Origin: Candidatus Gastranaerophilales bacterium
GTDB taxonomy: Bacteria; Cyanobacteriota; Vampirovibrionia; Gastranaerophilales; Gastranaerophilaceae
Assembly (NCBI GenBank): GCA_947630045.1
Contig: CANRGC010000002.1
Span: forward strand, 62,001 to 126,000
Direction: 5' to 3'
DNA: 64,000 bases
Of this stretch, positions 53,529 to 63,845 are shown one piece after another. Position 1 is the stretch's first letter, and every line of letters begins with the position of its first letter. A program made the position numbers and the translations under genes. The notes under the pieces were generated by a model. That model was not told the origin of the DNA. It ran no database searches and saw only the letters and a list, made by a program, of their open reading frames with translations.

Positions 53529-53546
53529 AAGCTGAAAAACTTTTAA

Positions 53547-53578
53547 AAAGAACCCTTGAAAAACAGGGTTCTTTTTTT
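53547..53578 (+). terminator. Rho-independent terminator after the acyl-CoA synthetase
   Basis: A 10-bp stem AAAGAACCCT/AGGGTTCTTT with an 8-base loop, followed by a run of seven T. Confidence 0.9.
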
Positions 53579-53655
53579 GTGTCAAAAGTTAATTTTTTTC
53601 GGGCAAAAATAAAAATTTTCATGATTTATAAAATCAAAAACTTTGGAGCTTTAAA

Positions 53656-54225
53656 ATGAATATAGGCAAAATTCAAAATCTCAGCTTTGGCAAAAAACCC
53701 CTTTTAAATTGTTCAATTAAAAACAAAGACACAAAAAAGAAAATTGAAGCAACCTTATATTCAATGGACTACAGAAATCCAAACGACAGATTTGAAATGG
53801 AAAATGCCGATAATGCCGAATTTGTTAAGCATAATTTTTTGGCAATTCCAAAAGTTCCCGAAGGAAGCAAATTTTACCTTTTAAAAAACAATGAAACGGG
53901 TGAAACCGTTTCTTGCGCCCAAACGACAAAACACTTTTCAAATCCGGAAGATAACGATTTTTCAGGAAGTTATGTATTGATTGAGTCCGCACAAGAAAAC
54001 CCAAAATATCAAGATTCAATCTCTCCTGTTTTGGGGCAAATTGTAAAAGACGCATATTATTCTTTTGATAATAAAATTGTAAGCGCCCTTAGAGATGAAG
54101 ATTTAAATTTAATAAGATATAAATTTACTCTCAAGCCTGATATGAGCATGGTTTTGCCCGATAAAAGGTTTGTAGATTTGCTTGATAAAATTGAAAAAAT
54201 AAACGAAATAGAATATATGGCATAA
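53656..54225 (+). CDS. Lineage-specific protein with F-G N-terminus, paralogue of the gene at 36707
   Basis: A 189-residue soluble protein starting 'MNIGKIQNLSFGKKPLLNC'. The first 35 residues align with those of the 36707 product (F-G, then a Leu-x-C segment and a Lys-rich turn before a strand). The C-terminal half is less clearly GNAT-like. Function unknown. GGAG precedes the ATG. Confidence 0.6.
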   Translation: MNIGKIQNLSFGKKPLLNCSIKNKDTKKKIEATLYSMDYRNPNDRFEMENADNAEFVKHNFLAIPKVPEGSKFYLLKNNETGETVSCAQTTKHFSNPEDNDFSGSYVLIESAQENPKYQDSISPVLGQIVKDAYYSFDNKIVSALRDEDLNLIRYKFTLKPDMSMVLPDKRFVDLLDKIEKINEIEYMA

Positions 54226-54359
54226 AATTTCTTGCCCGATGAGGCATTTTAGTGTTTTTTAAGATTATATCCTTCCGGCTAATTGTCGGGGCAATTTTCT
54301 TGCGGTTATATATAATTAAATCTTTTTCATACTTCCAGCTATTCTTAATTCCAGACAGT

Positions 54360-54389
54360 GGATCCAATTTTTTTTGGGTCCTTTTTTTT
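54360..54389 (+). terminator. Terminator upstream of the 54470 gene
   Basis: An 8-bp stem GGATCCAA/TTGGGTCC with one G-T pair, a T-only loop and eight T after it. Confidence 0.8.
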
Positions 54390-54406
54390 GTGTTTTAAAA
54401 TTATGC

Positions 54407-54434
54407 TTGAAATAAAATATTTTTTATTTATAAT
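54407..54434 (+). promoter_or_regulatory. Promoter of the acidic coiled-coil gene
   Basis: TTGAAA (54407-54412), a 16-bp spacer and a perfect TATAAT (54429-54434), 35 bp before the ATG at 54470. Confidence 0.6.
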
Positions 54435-54469
54435 TGTTTAGTAATCAACAAATTCAAAAGGAATAGGCA

Positions 54470-55156
54470 ATGTCAAGCAACGAATTACCCTCAAATATGG
54501 GCAAAAAAATTGCAGACGCACTTAAAAAACAAAATAAAGTTAAAGAAAGTGCGCCCGATATTGCGGAAGGAAACTCTGTTGGTTTAGAACCCGAACTTGA
54601 TGATATTCTTCAAGATTTGCACACTGATACAGATGAATACAAAAATTCCGAAACAGACACTTCTATTCAAGATTTGAACTCTGATGAAAGTGCATATGAC
54701 GATTTGGATATGTACGACACCCCGTCTTTAAACTTGGAACAGGAAAGTGAAGACTACGCTCCCATTTTTAAAATGGAATCCGGCGAAGTTAGTGATAATC
54801 CTGATTTTAAGCTTAATGTTGATTCTGAAGACGACACGGAAGAGTTTGAAATGCCTAACAATATTAACGTATTAAAAAGGCTTATCGCACAGCTTCCCAC
54901 AGGTGTTTCAAAACAAACCGGCGCTCAAATCATCAGACAAACAATCGAAGCTCTCGGTATTCCGATGAAAAGCGTTTTGCAAGACGCTCAGAGGGTTAAA
55001 GAATGTTTGAACAGTTCAATCAAAGATTGCAATTATACAATTCAAGAATATAAAAGCAATATAAGAAATCTTGAAAAACAAAGCACAAGTTATCAAAAAC
55101 AACTCACAAAGCTTAATGACATAATCGGTCTTTTTGTGTATACTGATAAAAAGTAA
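54470..55156 (+). CDS. Acidic two-part protein, function unknown
   Basis: A 228-residue protein. Residues 25-125 are very acidic and probably unstructured. Residues 128-228 are a structured helical part: 'NVLKRLIAQLPTGVSKQTGA', 'IRQTIEALGIPMKSVLQDAQ' and a coiled coil 'YKSNIRNLEKQSTSYQKQLT'. The shape suggests a scaffold or septum/cytoskeleton-linked protein, but I recognise no family. Good ribosome binding site (AAGGA). tRNA-Glu starts 4 nt after its stop. Confidence 0.65.
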   Translation: MSSNELPSNMGKKIADALKKQNKVKESAPDIAEGNSVGLEPELDDILQDLHTDTDEYKNSETDTSIQDLNSDESAYDDLDMYDTPSLNLEQESEDYAPIFKMESGEVSDNPDFKLNVDSEDDTEEFEMPNNINVLKRLIAQLPTGVSKQTGAQIIRQTIEALGIPMKSVLQDAQRVKECLNSSIKDCNYTIQEYKSNIRNLEKQSTSYQKQLTKLNDIIGLFVYTDKK

Positions 55157-55160
55157 ATAT

Positions 55161-55236
55161 GGTCCCATCGTCTAGAGGCCTAGGACACATCCCTTTCACG
55201 GATGCGACAGGGGTTCAAATCCCCTTGGGACTACCA
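55161..55236 (+). tRNA. tRNA-Glu (anticodon TTC)
   Basis: The acceptor GGTCCCA pairs with TGGGACT (one G-T pair), and the anticodon stem CATCC/GGATG encloses CTTTCAC. CCA is encoded at 55234-55236. A -10-like TATACT at 55139-55144, inside the end of the preceding gene, could drive it. Confidence 0.95.
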
Positions 55237-55240
55237 TTTT

Positions 55241-55264
55241 AAAGGAGCTGTATGCTCCTTTTTT
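55241..55264 (+). terminator. Terminator of tRNA-Glu
   Basis: An 8-bp stem AAAGGAGC/GCTCCTTT with a 5-base loop and a T run, 4 bp after the tRNA. Confidence 0.85.
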
Positions 55265-55357
55265 AATTTAAATTTTTAGTTTTCGTTAAAAAAAAGAAAA
55301 AATTTGCCTCATATGATATTCTTTTTTGTATGTTTAACAAAAAGGAATTTTTCAAAA

Positions 55358-56698
55358 ATGAAAAATATTACACTGTTTCTTACGGCATTTTTTGTTTCTT
55401 TAGGCGGGCTTTTATCGGGGTTTGACACGGGTGTCATCTCCGGTGCGCTTTTATATATAAATAATGACTGGCACCTTACCGAATTTATGCAAAGTTTTCT
55501 TGTTTCAACCGTTTTAACGGGCGCTGTTTTCGGCGCAATTTTAAACGGCAGACTTGCTGACATTTACGGAAGAAGAAAAATTATTATGTTAACGTCCGTC
55601 ATATTTTTTATAGGCTCAATCTGCTGCGCAATTTCTCCAAATGTTCATTTTTTAATGTTATCGAGATTTTTAGTCGGTTTTGCAATCGGAATTATAACTT
55701 TTTCTTCCCCGCTCTATTTATCTGAAATTTCACCCGAAAAGATAAGAGGAGCGCTTGTTTCAATGTTTCAGCTTGCAATTACGATTGGAATTTTGTTTTC
55801 TTATCTTTCAAACGCATTTTTTGCCCATTTTTATCCAAGTTGGCGCTTAATGCTTATTGTCGGGATAATTCCTTCAATTGTTCTTTTTTCGGGAATTTTA
55901 TTTATGCCGGATACTCCAAGGTGGTATGTTTTAAAGGGAAAAATTGAGGAAGCAAAACATGCGCTGAAAAGGCTTCAAAATGATATTGATGTAAATTCGG
56001 AGATTAATAAAATTCAATCTCTTTTAAATTCGGAACTGAAAAAAGAAAAGTTTCAATTTAAAAAATGGATGATATTCCCCCTAATTGTCGGTGTGGGCGG
56101 GATGTTTATTCAACAGTGGACCGGAATTAACACAATAATTTATTATGCGCCCGTTATATTAAATCAAGCCGGTTTTGGCACTAACGAGGGGGCAATTTTT
56201 GCAACAATCGGAATAGGAGTTGTCAATTTTTTGATGACCTTTGTTGCAATATTTACAACTGATAAAATAGGAAGAAAACCGCTTTTATATATCGGGCTTT
56301 TTGGAATGGGCGTCTGCCTTATATTTCTTGCCTTATCATTTAAATTTGCACCTTTATTCGGGCAAAATGCCAAATTTTTGGCGCTTTTATCAAGCATTTT
56401 GTATATAGCGTTTTTCGCAATGTCTTTGGGGCCCGTAATGATTTTGCTTGTTTCCGAAATATTTCCTCTAAAAGCAAGGGGTTTTTTGATGAGCATTTCG
56501 ATGATGAGCAATTTTCTTTTTAATTTCACGGTTTCGCTGGCGTTTTTACCGATGTTAAAAATGTTCGGAGAGTTTAAAACCTTTATTTTGTTTGCACTCC
56601 TTTCTTTCCTTAGTATAATTTTTGTAAGATTTGTTATACCCGAAACTAAAGGGGTATCTTTGGAAGAAATAGAAAGAACGGCAATAAAAAATGCTTAA
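55358..56698 (+). CDS. MFS sugar transporter (sugar porter family)
   Basis: About 446 residues from ATG 55358 (AAGGA upstream; an earlier ATG at 55304 is not needed). Twelve hydrophobic segments with the sugar-porter signatures 'GFDTGVISGALLYI', 'GRLADIYGRRK', 'PDTPRWYVLKGK', 'QQWTGINTIIYYAPVI', 'DKIGRKPLL' and 'PETKGVSLEEIE'. Similar to bacterial proton symporters for xylose, arabinose or galactose. Substrate undetermined. It overlaps the next gene by 8 nt. Confidence 0.9.
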   Translation: MKNITLFLTAFFVSLGGLLSGFDTGVISGALLYINNDWHLTEFMQSFLVSTVLTGAVFGAILNGRLADIYGRRKIIMLTSVIFFIGSICCAISPNVHFLMLSRFLVGFAIGIITFSSPLYLSEISPEKIRGALVSMFQLAITIGILFSYLSNAFFAHFYPSWRLMLIVGIIPSIVLFSGILFMPDTPRWYVLKGKIEEAKHALKRLQNDIDVNSEINKIQSLLNSELKKEKFQFKKWMIFPLIVGVGGMFIQQWTGINTIIYYAPVILNQAGFGTNEGAIFATIGIGVVNFLMTFVAIFTTDKIGRKPLLYIGLFGMGVCLIFLALSFKFAPLFGQNAKFLALLSSILYIAFFAMSLGPVMILLVSEIFPLKARGFLMSISMMSNFLFNFTVSLAFLPMLKMFGEFKTFILFALLSFLSIIFVRFVIPETKGVSLEEIERTAIKNA

Positions 56699-57746
56699 AA
56701 TATTTAGAAGTTCAATAATTTTCGCAATATTGGGAATAATTGCAGCATGGTTTTGGGCGGGGCATATTAACCCCGGAAGCGAGCTTAAAACCCTTTTTGT
56801 TGTTTTCTTTTTAAGCGTTTTGGAAGTTACTCTGTCTTTTGATAATGCGGTTGTAAACGCTGTTGTTCTTGATAAAATGACCCCAAAATGGCAAAGAAGA
56901 TTTTTAACTTGGGGCATTCTTGTTGCGGTTTTCGGAATAAGATTTTTGCTTCCTGTAATTATAGTTTCCGCCTTTTCTAAACTTTCCGTATTAAAAACGG
57001 TTCAAATGGCGATAAACGACGTTACTCAGTATACTCACTATCTTGAGCTGGCTCATGCGCCTTTAGTCAGCTTTGGCGGAAGTTTTCTTTTAATGGTGGG
57101 GCTTTCATATTTTATGGGGCAAGAAAACCCTGTTAAGTGGATAAAACCTGTGGAAAATATTTTGGCAAAATTTAAGTTCAGGTTTTCTTCATTTATTTTT
57201 TCTTTGCTTGCTATTTTTATTCTCTGTTTTATAATTCCTTCGCCTGAAAGAGTGTCGATTGTTTCTTCATGCATTGCGGGGGTTATCTCTTATGAAGTAA
57301 TCCATGGAATTTCGCATTTTATGGAAGAAAGTCAAAAGAAAAAACTTCAAAGCGGCATGAAAACCGGCGGAATTATGATGTTTATTTATATTGAAATTTT
57401 AGACGCTTCTTTTAGTTTAGACGGTGTTTTATCAAGTTTTGCCATAAGTAAAGACATTATAATAATTACAATCGGGCTTGCAATCGGGGCAATGTTTGTA
57501 AGAAGTTTGACTTTATTTCTCGTTGAAAAAAAGACCCTCACAAGATATGTCTATCTTGTTTCAGGCGCCCATTTTGCAATTATTTCGCTTGCAATAATTA
57601 TGTTTATTTCAATTTTTACGGAAGTAAGCGAAATTATAACGGGTTCACTCGGGCTTATATTTGTGGGCGGGGCGTTTATATCTTCTCTGATTGAAAATAA
57701 GAAAAACCCGAATTTAGCCACTCAAAGTTTGGAAGAATTAGAATGA
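56691..57746 (+). CDS. DUF475 / TerC-like membrane protein
   Basis: A 351-residue protein with about nine hydrophobic segments and the DUF475 signature 'FLSVLEVTLSFDNAVVNA' plus 'EILDASFSLDGVLSSFAIS', two repeats carrying Asp residues in the membrane. TerC relatives are linked to metal (Mn) export or tellurite resistance, but transport has not been shown for this branch. It overlaps the MFS gene by 8 nt and the convergent helicase by 9 nt. Confidence 0.85.
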   Translation: MLKIFRSSIIFAILGIIAAWFWAGHINPGSELKTLFVVFFLSVLEVTLSFDNAVVNAVVLDKMTPKWQRRFLTWGILVAVFGIRFLLPVIIVSAFSKLSVLKTVQMAINDVTQYTHYLELAHAPLVSFGGSFLLMVGLSYFMGQENPVKWIKPVENILAKFKFRFSSFIFSLLAIFILCFIIPSPERVSIVSSCIAGVISYEVIHGISHFMEESQKKKLQSGMKTGGIMMFIYIEILDASFSLDGVLSSFAISKDIIIITIGLAIGAMFVRSLTLFLVEKKTLTRYVYLVSGAHFAIISLAIIMFISIFTEVSEIITGSLGLIFVGGAFISSLIENKKNPNLATQSLEELE

Positions 57747-60347
57747 TTTTAAATTAGACGTTTTGTTGTCTAATTCTTTAAGCCCGTGTTTTGTAAACTC
57801 TACGCTATATATAATTTCACCGTTTTCAATTTTTGAATTTTTTATAAAACCTATTCCGAAAGTAGAGTGAAAAACCCTTGCTCCGACGGGAAAGCCTTGT
57901 TTTTTAAGAACATCAAACTTGCTAACCGCCTTTTCTTTACATTTGTTAATTAATTCTGAAACGTTAATTTCGGGCGTTTTAATTTCTTTTTTGACAGATA
58001 TTTTCTCAAGCTCTTTAGAGGGGGTTGAATATTTTTCTTTCATTTTATTAAAATCGGGCAAATTAACATTTTCAGCCTGAGGCTCTTTTTGCGCCAAATT
58101 TGCAACTGTCGGTTTTTTCTTAACAACAACGGTTGTTTTTTTCTTTGCGTCTTTTATGCTTGAAGCCAAATTGTTTGGCTTGTCTTCAGCCTTTTTAATA
58201 AAAATTGATTCAACCGATTTTGAAATTGAAGTTTCCCTTTTTGCGCTCACGGCGTTTTTAAAGCTTGAACTTCTGTATTTTGAATAATTGTCTTCGCTTC
58301 CGTATGTTTTTTCATTCCAATTTTTTGAACCTGTTTGGTCAAAATCGTCTTCATCAATTAAATTGAGCGGAATTTCTTCAATAAATCTGCTTTTTGGAAA
58401 ATATTTAATATCTCCCCAAACCCTTCTTCTTTTGGCGCAAGTTAAGAATAAACGCTCTTTTGCACGTGTAATTCCGACGTACATAAGCCTTCTTTCTTCT
58501 TCAAGCTCTGATTTACTTTCATAGACATTATTTACCGCTTTTGAAGCCGGAAACAATCCTTCTTCAAGCCCCGTTAAGAAAACAACCGGAAATTCAAGCC
58601 CCTTTGCGGCATGAAGGGTCATTAAAGTGACCGAGGGTTCTTCCTCTTTAACTTCGTCTATGTCTGAAATTAAGGCAACCTGAGATAAGAAGTTTCCCAA
58701 AATTCCGAGGTCTTCTTCTTCGTCCGCCTCAAATTCGTCCGCTTCAAACTCTTTAATTACGTTAATTAATTCCTGCAAGTTTTCAATTCTTGACTGGTTT
58801 TCAATCGTGTCTTCTTCCCTTAATTCTCTTAAATAGCCTGTTTCTTCAAGCAAAATTTGAGTAAACTCAGACAACTCAAGGTTTTTTTGTCTTTCAATAA
58901 GAGAATTTATTAAATTTGCAAAACTTGATAAAACACCTTTATGTCTGGGTGAAAAGTCTTGATATTCGTCAATGTTTTCAATAATTTCAAAAACGGAAAC
59001 CTCTTTTTCATCCGCAAGAGAAAACAACTTTTTTAAAGTGGTGTCGCCAATTCCTCTTTTGGGGGAGTTTATAACCCTTCTTAAACTTTGATTGTCGTTT
59101 TTGTTATAAATTAATTTTAAATAAGCGATAGCATCTTTGATTTCTTTTCTTTCATAAAATCTTAAACCGCCCACAATTTTATAGGGAATGTTGTTTGCAA
59201 TTAAAGCTTCTTCAATTCCCCTTGATTGAGCGTTTGTCCTGTATAAAACAGAGATTTCTTCGGGCTTATGGCTTGATGTTAACTCTTTAATTTTTTTTGC
59301 AACGTAAGAGCTTTCGTCATAATCTGCCTCGGCTTCATATAAAACTATTTTTTCTCCGTCTCCTTTTGTGGAATACAGATTTTTTTCAAGCCTTTCTTCG
59401 TTATTTTTAATAACTTCATTTGCAGCGTTTAAAATCGTGCTTGTGGAGCGGTAATTTTGTTCAAGTTTTATGAGTTTTGTTCCTCTGTAATCTTTTTGAA
59501 AATTTAAAATAATCTTATAGTCCGCCCCTCTCCAGCTGTATATTGATTGGTCAACATCGCCAACGGCGCAAAGAGAACAGTCTTTTTTAAGGGCTTTTTC
59601 ATCATCATATAAAAGTTTGATAAATTCGTACTGGGTTTTGTTTGTGTCTTGAAATTCATCAACCAGAATATGTTTAAAGCGTTTTGAATATTTTTCTTTA
59701 ACGCTTTCATTTTGTGCCATTAACTTAACGGAGAGCATGAGCATGTCGTCAAAATCAAGGGCATTATTTAAATAAAGTTGTTTTTCATATTCGAGAAAAA
59801 TCTCAGAAATTTTTTCCGATTTATAATCTCTTGCGCTTGTTGCAAAGGCATAGGCGTCTTGCATTTTGTTTTTAGCGTTAGAAATAATTGATTTTATCAT
59901 TTTTGGTTCATAAATTTTTTCATCCAAATTCATTTTTTTAACGGTGTTTTTAATAATTGTTTTTGTGTCAGTATCGTCATAAATGACAAAATTTCTGTCA
60001 TAGCTTCGATTTTCTTTTGATTTATAAAGGTCTATATCCCGCCTTAAAATTTTTCCCGAAACAGAATGGAATGTTCCAACCCACATTTTTTGGACGACTT
60101 TTTCGCCCAAATATAATGACAGTCTTTGTTTCATTTCTTTTGCGGCTTTATTTGTAAAAGTTACCGCTAAAATTTCAAAAGGGTCAACCCCTTCTTCCAT
60201 AACAAGATTTGCTATTCTTGAAGTCAAAACTTTAGTCTTGCCTGAGCCTGCGCCCGCAAGAACCAATATAGCTCCCGATTTTTCTTCAACGGCTTCTTTT
60301 TGTTTTTCATTCAAGCCGCAAAGAAAGCTTGCTTCCTCTTTTTCCAA
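57738..60347 (-). CDS. pcrA: UvrD/PcrA-type DNA helicase
   Basis: An 869-residue SF1A helicase. Walker A 'LAGAGSGKTKVL' (about 30-41), 'LVDEFQDTNKTQYEF', 'VGDVDQSIYSWRGADY', 'LMTLHAAKGLEFPVVFL' and 'MYVGITRAKERLFL' are complete. The Lys-rich linker near 700-810 is longer than usual, and the C-terminus has the PcrA/UvrD tudor-like 'GARVFHSTFGIGFI'. It acts in mismatch and excision repair and clears recombination proteins. It differs clearly from the double helicase at 10827. Confidence 0.93.
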   Translation of the reverse strand: MEKEEASFLCGLNEKQKEAVEEKSGAILVLAGAGSGKTKVLTSRIANLVMEEGVDPFEILAVTFTNKAAKEMKQRLSLYLGEKVVQKMWVGTFHSVSGKILRRDIDLYKSKENRSYDRNFVIYDDTDTKTIIKNTVKKMNLDEKIYEPKMIKSIISNAKNKMQDAYAFATSARDYKSEKISEIFLEYEKQLYLNNALDFDDMLMLSVKLMAQNESVKEKYSKRFKHILVDEFQDTNKTQYEFIKLLYDDEKALKKDCSLCAVGDVDQSIYSWRGADYKIILNFQKDYRGTKLIKLEQNYRSTSTILNAANEVIKNNEERLEKNLYSTKGDGEKIVLYEAEADYDESSYVAKKIKELTSSHKPEEISVLYRTNAQSRGIEEALIANNIPYKIVGGLRFYERKEIKDAIAYLKLIYNKNDNQSLRRVINSPKRGIGDTTLKKLFSLADEKEVSVFEIIENIDEYQDFSPRHKGVLSSFANLINSLIERQKNLELSEFTQILLEETGYLRELREEDTIENQSRIENLQELINVIKEFEADEFEADEEEDLGILGNFLSQVALISDIDEVKEEEPSVTLMTLHAAKGLEFPVVFLTGLEEGLFPASKAVNNVYESKSELEEERRLMYVGITRAKERLFLTCAKRRRVWGDIKYFPKSRFIEEIPLNLIDEDDFDQTGSKNWNEKTYGSEDNYSKYRSSSFKNAVSAKRETSISKSVESIFIKKAEDKPNNLASSIKDAKKKTTVVVKKKPTVANLAQKEPQAENVNLPDFNKMKEKYSTPSKELEKISVKKEIKTPEINVSELINKCKEKAVSKFDVLKKQGFPVGARVFHSTFGIGFIKNSKIENGEIIYSVEFTKHGLKELDNKTSNLKSF

Positions 60348-60436
60348 TTAAATTCCCCTTTAAAAAAATAAAAAAATTGAAAAATATGAAAAATATGCTA
60401 TCATTATAATACAAAAATGGTTTTTAAGGAAAATTG

Positions 60437-60994
60437 ATGACTGAAAATTCTAACGAAAATCAACCGTCCATAATGGTTCCGCTTGATGATTTAGACAAAG
60501 TTGAAGACATTGATAAGGTTGATACTCTCGTACAGGAGCTGGCGACAATTCGTCAATCCGCAAAAAAAATAGCGATAATCGGCTCAAGAAATTTGGCGAT
60601 TACCCACCAACAAATTATTGAAACACTCACAACTTCTCTTGTTACGCAAGGGAATACAATTATAACATCCGGCGGTTCTTCGGGTACTAATGCCGCTGCC
60701 ATAAGAGGCGCTATGAAGGCTAACCCGAACAACTTGAAAGTCATTCTGCCTCAAACAATCGGTCAGCAGCCCTCTGATGTTCAAGACCAATTAATCGGTG
60801 TTCCGAACATTGTTGAACATCCTGACAGAGCGATGATGACACTGACAGACGCTTCAAGGATATGCAACCGTGAAATTATAACCGAATGTCAACAGTTGAT
60901 TTGTTTCCTTTCTCATACGTCAGGAACTTTACATAAGGCTGTTGAGTTTGCGGAAGATTCTCATAAAGTTGTGACGGTATTTTATCTCGATTAA
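60437..60994 (+). CDS. DprA-like Rossmann-fold protein
   Basis: About 185 residues from ATG 60437 (AAGGA 6 nt upstream; TTG 60434 is not needed). The core 'KKIAIIGSRNLAITHQQIIE' with 'GNTIITSGGSSGTNAAAIRG' is the DprA/Smf nucleotide-binding-like fold, which binds single-stranded DNA and loads RecA in transformation. Only the Rossmann core is there: no SAM or winged-helix domains. Similar short forms occur in cyanobacteria. It could equally be a LOG-like protein. Confidence 0.65.
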   Translation: MTENSNENQPSIMVPLDDLDKVEDIDKVDTLVQELATIRQSAKKIAIIGSRNLAITHQQIIETLTTSLVTQGNTIITSGGSSGTNAAAIRGAMKANPNNLKVILPQTIGQQPSDVQDQLIGVPNIVEHPDRAMMTLTDASRICNREIITECQQLICFLSHTSGTLHKAVEFAEDSHKVVTVFYLD

Positions 60995-61010
60995 TCCGAT
61001 AAATTTATAT

Positions 61011-61043
61011 AAAAACGCTTCTTTTTAAAAGAGGCGTTTTTTT
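61011..61043 (+). terminator. Terminator after the DprA-like gene
   Basis: A long near-perfect inverted repeat, AAAAACGCTTCTTTT (61011-61025) against AAAAGAGGCGTTTTT (61027-61041), with a T run. Confidence 0.85.
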
Positions 61044-61097
61044 AGTGTCTTTTCCTTTTTTATTTATTTTTTTTGTGATAATATTAACTTAGTATAA

Positions 61098-62528
<1,431 letters not shown>

Positions 62529-62531
62529 ATT

Positions 62532-62936
62532 ATGGCAAATATAAAGTTAAAAATAATAACTCAGCAAAAAATTGTGTATGAAGGCGAAACAAAAGGCTTT
62601 TATACAGAAGCTCAAGACGGCAGGATAGGAATTTTGCCAAATCACCTGCCCATTACTTCCGTTCTTGAAATCGGGGTTACCAAAATTTTGACTGAAAAAG
62701 AGCCTGTTTATGTTACGACAATGGGCGGAATTATGCACTTCAAGAATAACGAAGCCGTTATTTTAACTGATTTGGCTGAGCTTGGAGATGATATTGACGA
62801 AGTCAGAGCAAAAGAAGAATATGAAAGAGCAAAAGCCAGAATTGAGGCGGAAAAAGATAAACTTGCGGTTATAAAGGCTCAAATTTCTCTTAAAAAAGCA
62901 ATAGCAAGAATTTCAGCCAAAAGAAACTATATGTAA
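62532..62936 (+). CDS. atpC: ATP synthase F1 subunit epsilon
   Basis: A 134-residue protein: N-terminal beta sandwich ('EGETKGFYTEAQDGRIGILP', 'GGIMHFKNNEAVILTD') and a C-terminal helical hairpin ('EEYERAKARIEAEKDKLA') that can inhibit ATP hydrolysis. It has no ribosome binding site of its own and starts 3 nt after atpD, so it is coupled to it. Confidence 0.95.
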   Translation: MANIKLKIITQQKIVYEGETKGFYTEAQDGRIGILPNHLPITSVLEIGVTKILTEKEPVYVTTMGGIMHFKNNEAVILTDLAELGDDIDEVRAKEEYERAKARIEAEKDKLAVIKAQISLKKAIARISAKRNYM

Positions 62937-63032
62937 ATTTAAATAAGCCAAATGTCTTTTATTTAAGCTATTTAAAATAAAACAACCTTAAATAATAATG
63001 AATATATTCTTTAATTTAAATGAAATTTAGTG

Positions 63033-63038
63033 TATAAT
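63033..63038 (+). promoter_or_regulatory. -10 box TATAAT of the rubredoxin-rubrerythrin operon
   Basis: A perfect TATAAT 28 bp before the rubredoxin ATG; the -35 region (TTTAAT) is weak. Confidence 0.5.
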
Positions 63039-63066
63039 ACGTTTTAATTGAAAGAGAGGTATATTT

Positions 63067-63210
63067 ATGGAAAAATACGTTTGCACGGCTTGCATGTGGG
63101 TTTATGACCCGAGTGAAAATGATAACATCCCGTTTGAAGATTTGCCGGATGATTATGTATGCCCTGTTTGCGGGGTTGGAAAAGAAATGTTTGAAAAACA
63201 GGAAGACTAG
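63067..63210 (+). CDS. Rubredoxin
   Basis: A 47-residue iron protein with the two CxxC knuckles '[11 protein letters not shown]' and '[13 protein letters not shown]' and the conserved 'FEDLPDDY'. It shuttles electrons to oxygen- and peroxide-reducing enzymes. Slightly shorter than usual (about 52). AGAGAGG precedes the ATG. It lies 18 nt before the rubrerythrin gene, so the pair is an oxidative defence unit. Confidence 0.92.
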   Translation: MEKYVCTACMWVYDPSENDNIPFEDLPDDYVCPVCGVGKEMFEKQED

Positions 63211-63228
63211 TTTAAAAAGGAGTATGAT

Positions 63229-63768
63229 ATGAAATTTGTATGTACAGTATGCGGTTATGTCCATGAAGGCGACGAAGCTCCGGCTCAATGTCCTTTGTGT
63301 AAAGCAACAACTTTTAAAAAAATTGAAGAAGGCGCAGATAAAACTTATGCATGTGAACATGTAGTTGCAACAACAGAAGGAATTGACCCCGTTGTTGTTG
63401 AAGGTTTAAAACAAAACTTTAACGGAGAGTGCATGGAAGTTGGCATGTATCTTGCAATGGGAAGACAGGCTGAACGTGAAGGATATCCTGAAGTTGCGGA
63501 AGCATTCAAAAGATATGCATATGAAGAAGCTGAACATGCCGCTAAATTTGCGGAACTTTTGGGCGAAGTTTTAACATCTTCAACAAAGAAAAACTTAGAA
63601 TTGAGAGCTGAAGCTGAACATGGCGCATGCCAAGGTAAATTGGACATCGCAAAAAGGGCTAAAGAGCTTGGATATGACGCAATTCATGACACCGTTCATG
63701 AAATGGCAAAAGATGAAGCACGCCACGGAAAAGGCTTTGACGGTCTTTTAAAAAGATATTTTAACTGA
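63229..63768 (+). CDS. Reverse rubrerythrin (N-terminal rubredoxin, C-terminal diiron domain)
   Basis: A 179-residue protein. Residues 1-40 are a rubredoxin domain ('[20 protein letters not shown]'); residues 50-179 are the four-helix diiron domain with ExxE/H ligands ('[15 protein letters not shown]', '[15 protein letters not shown]', '[12 protein letters not shown]', '[13 protein letters not shown]'). The domain order is opposite to classic rubrerythrin and matches the NADH-peroxidase-type reverse rubrerythrins of anaerobes. It removes peroxide with electrons from the adjacent rubredoxin. Confidence 0.92.
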   Translation: MKFVCTVCGYVHEGDEAPAQCPLCKATTFKKIEEGADKTYACEHVVATTEGIDPVVVEGLKQNFNGECMEVGMYLAMGRQAEREGYPEVAEAFKRYAYEEAEHAAKFAELLGEVLTSSTKKNLELRAEAEHGACQGKLDIAKRAKELGYDAIHDTVHEMAKDEARHGKGFDGLLKRYFN

Positions 63769-63786
63769 TATCAATAACAAATAAAT

Positions 63787-63816
63787 AAAAACACCCTTAA
63801 ATTTAAGGGTGTTTTT
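63787..63816. terminator. Perfect 30-bp palindromic terminator after rubrerythrin
   Basis: AAAAACACCCTTAAA (63787-63801) and its exact complement TTTAAGGGTGTTTTT (63802-63816), usable in both directions; the minus-strand gene at 63846 ends toward it. Confidence 0.85.
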
Positions 63817-63845
63817 ATTTAAAAAAGCGTTTAAATTTAAAGCGC

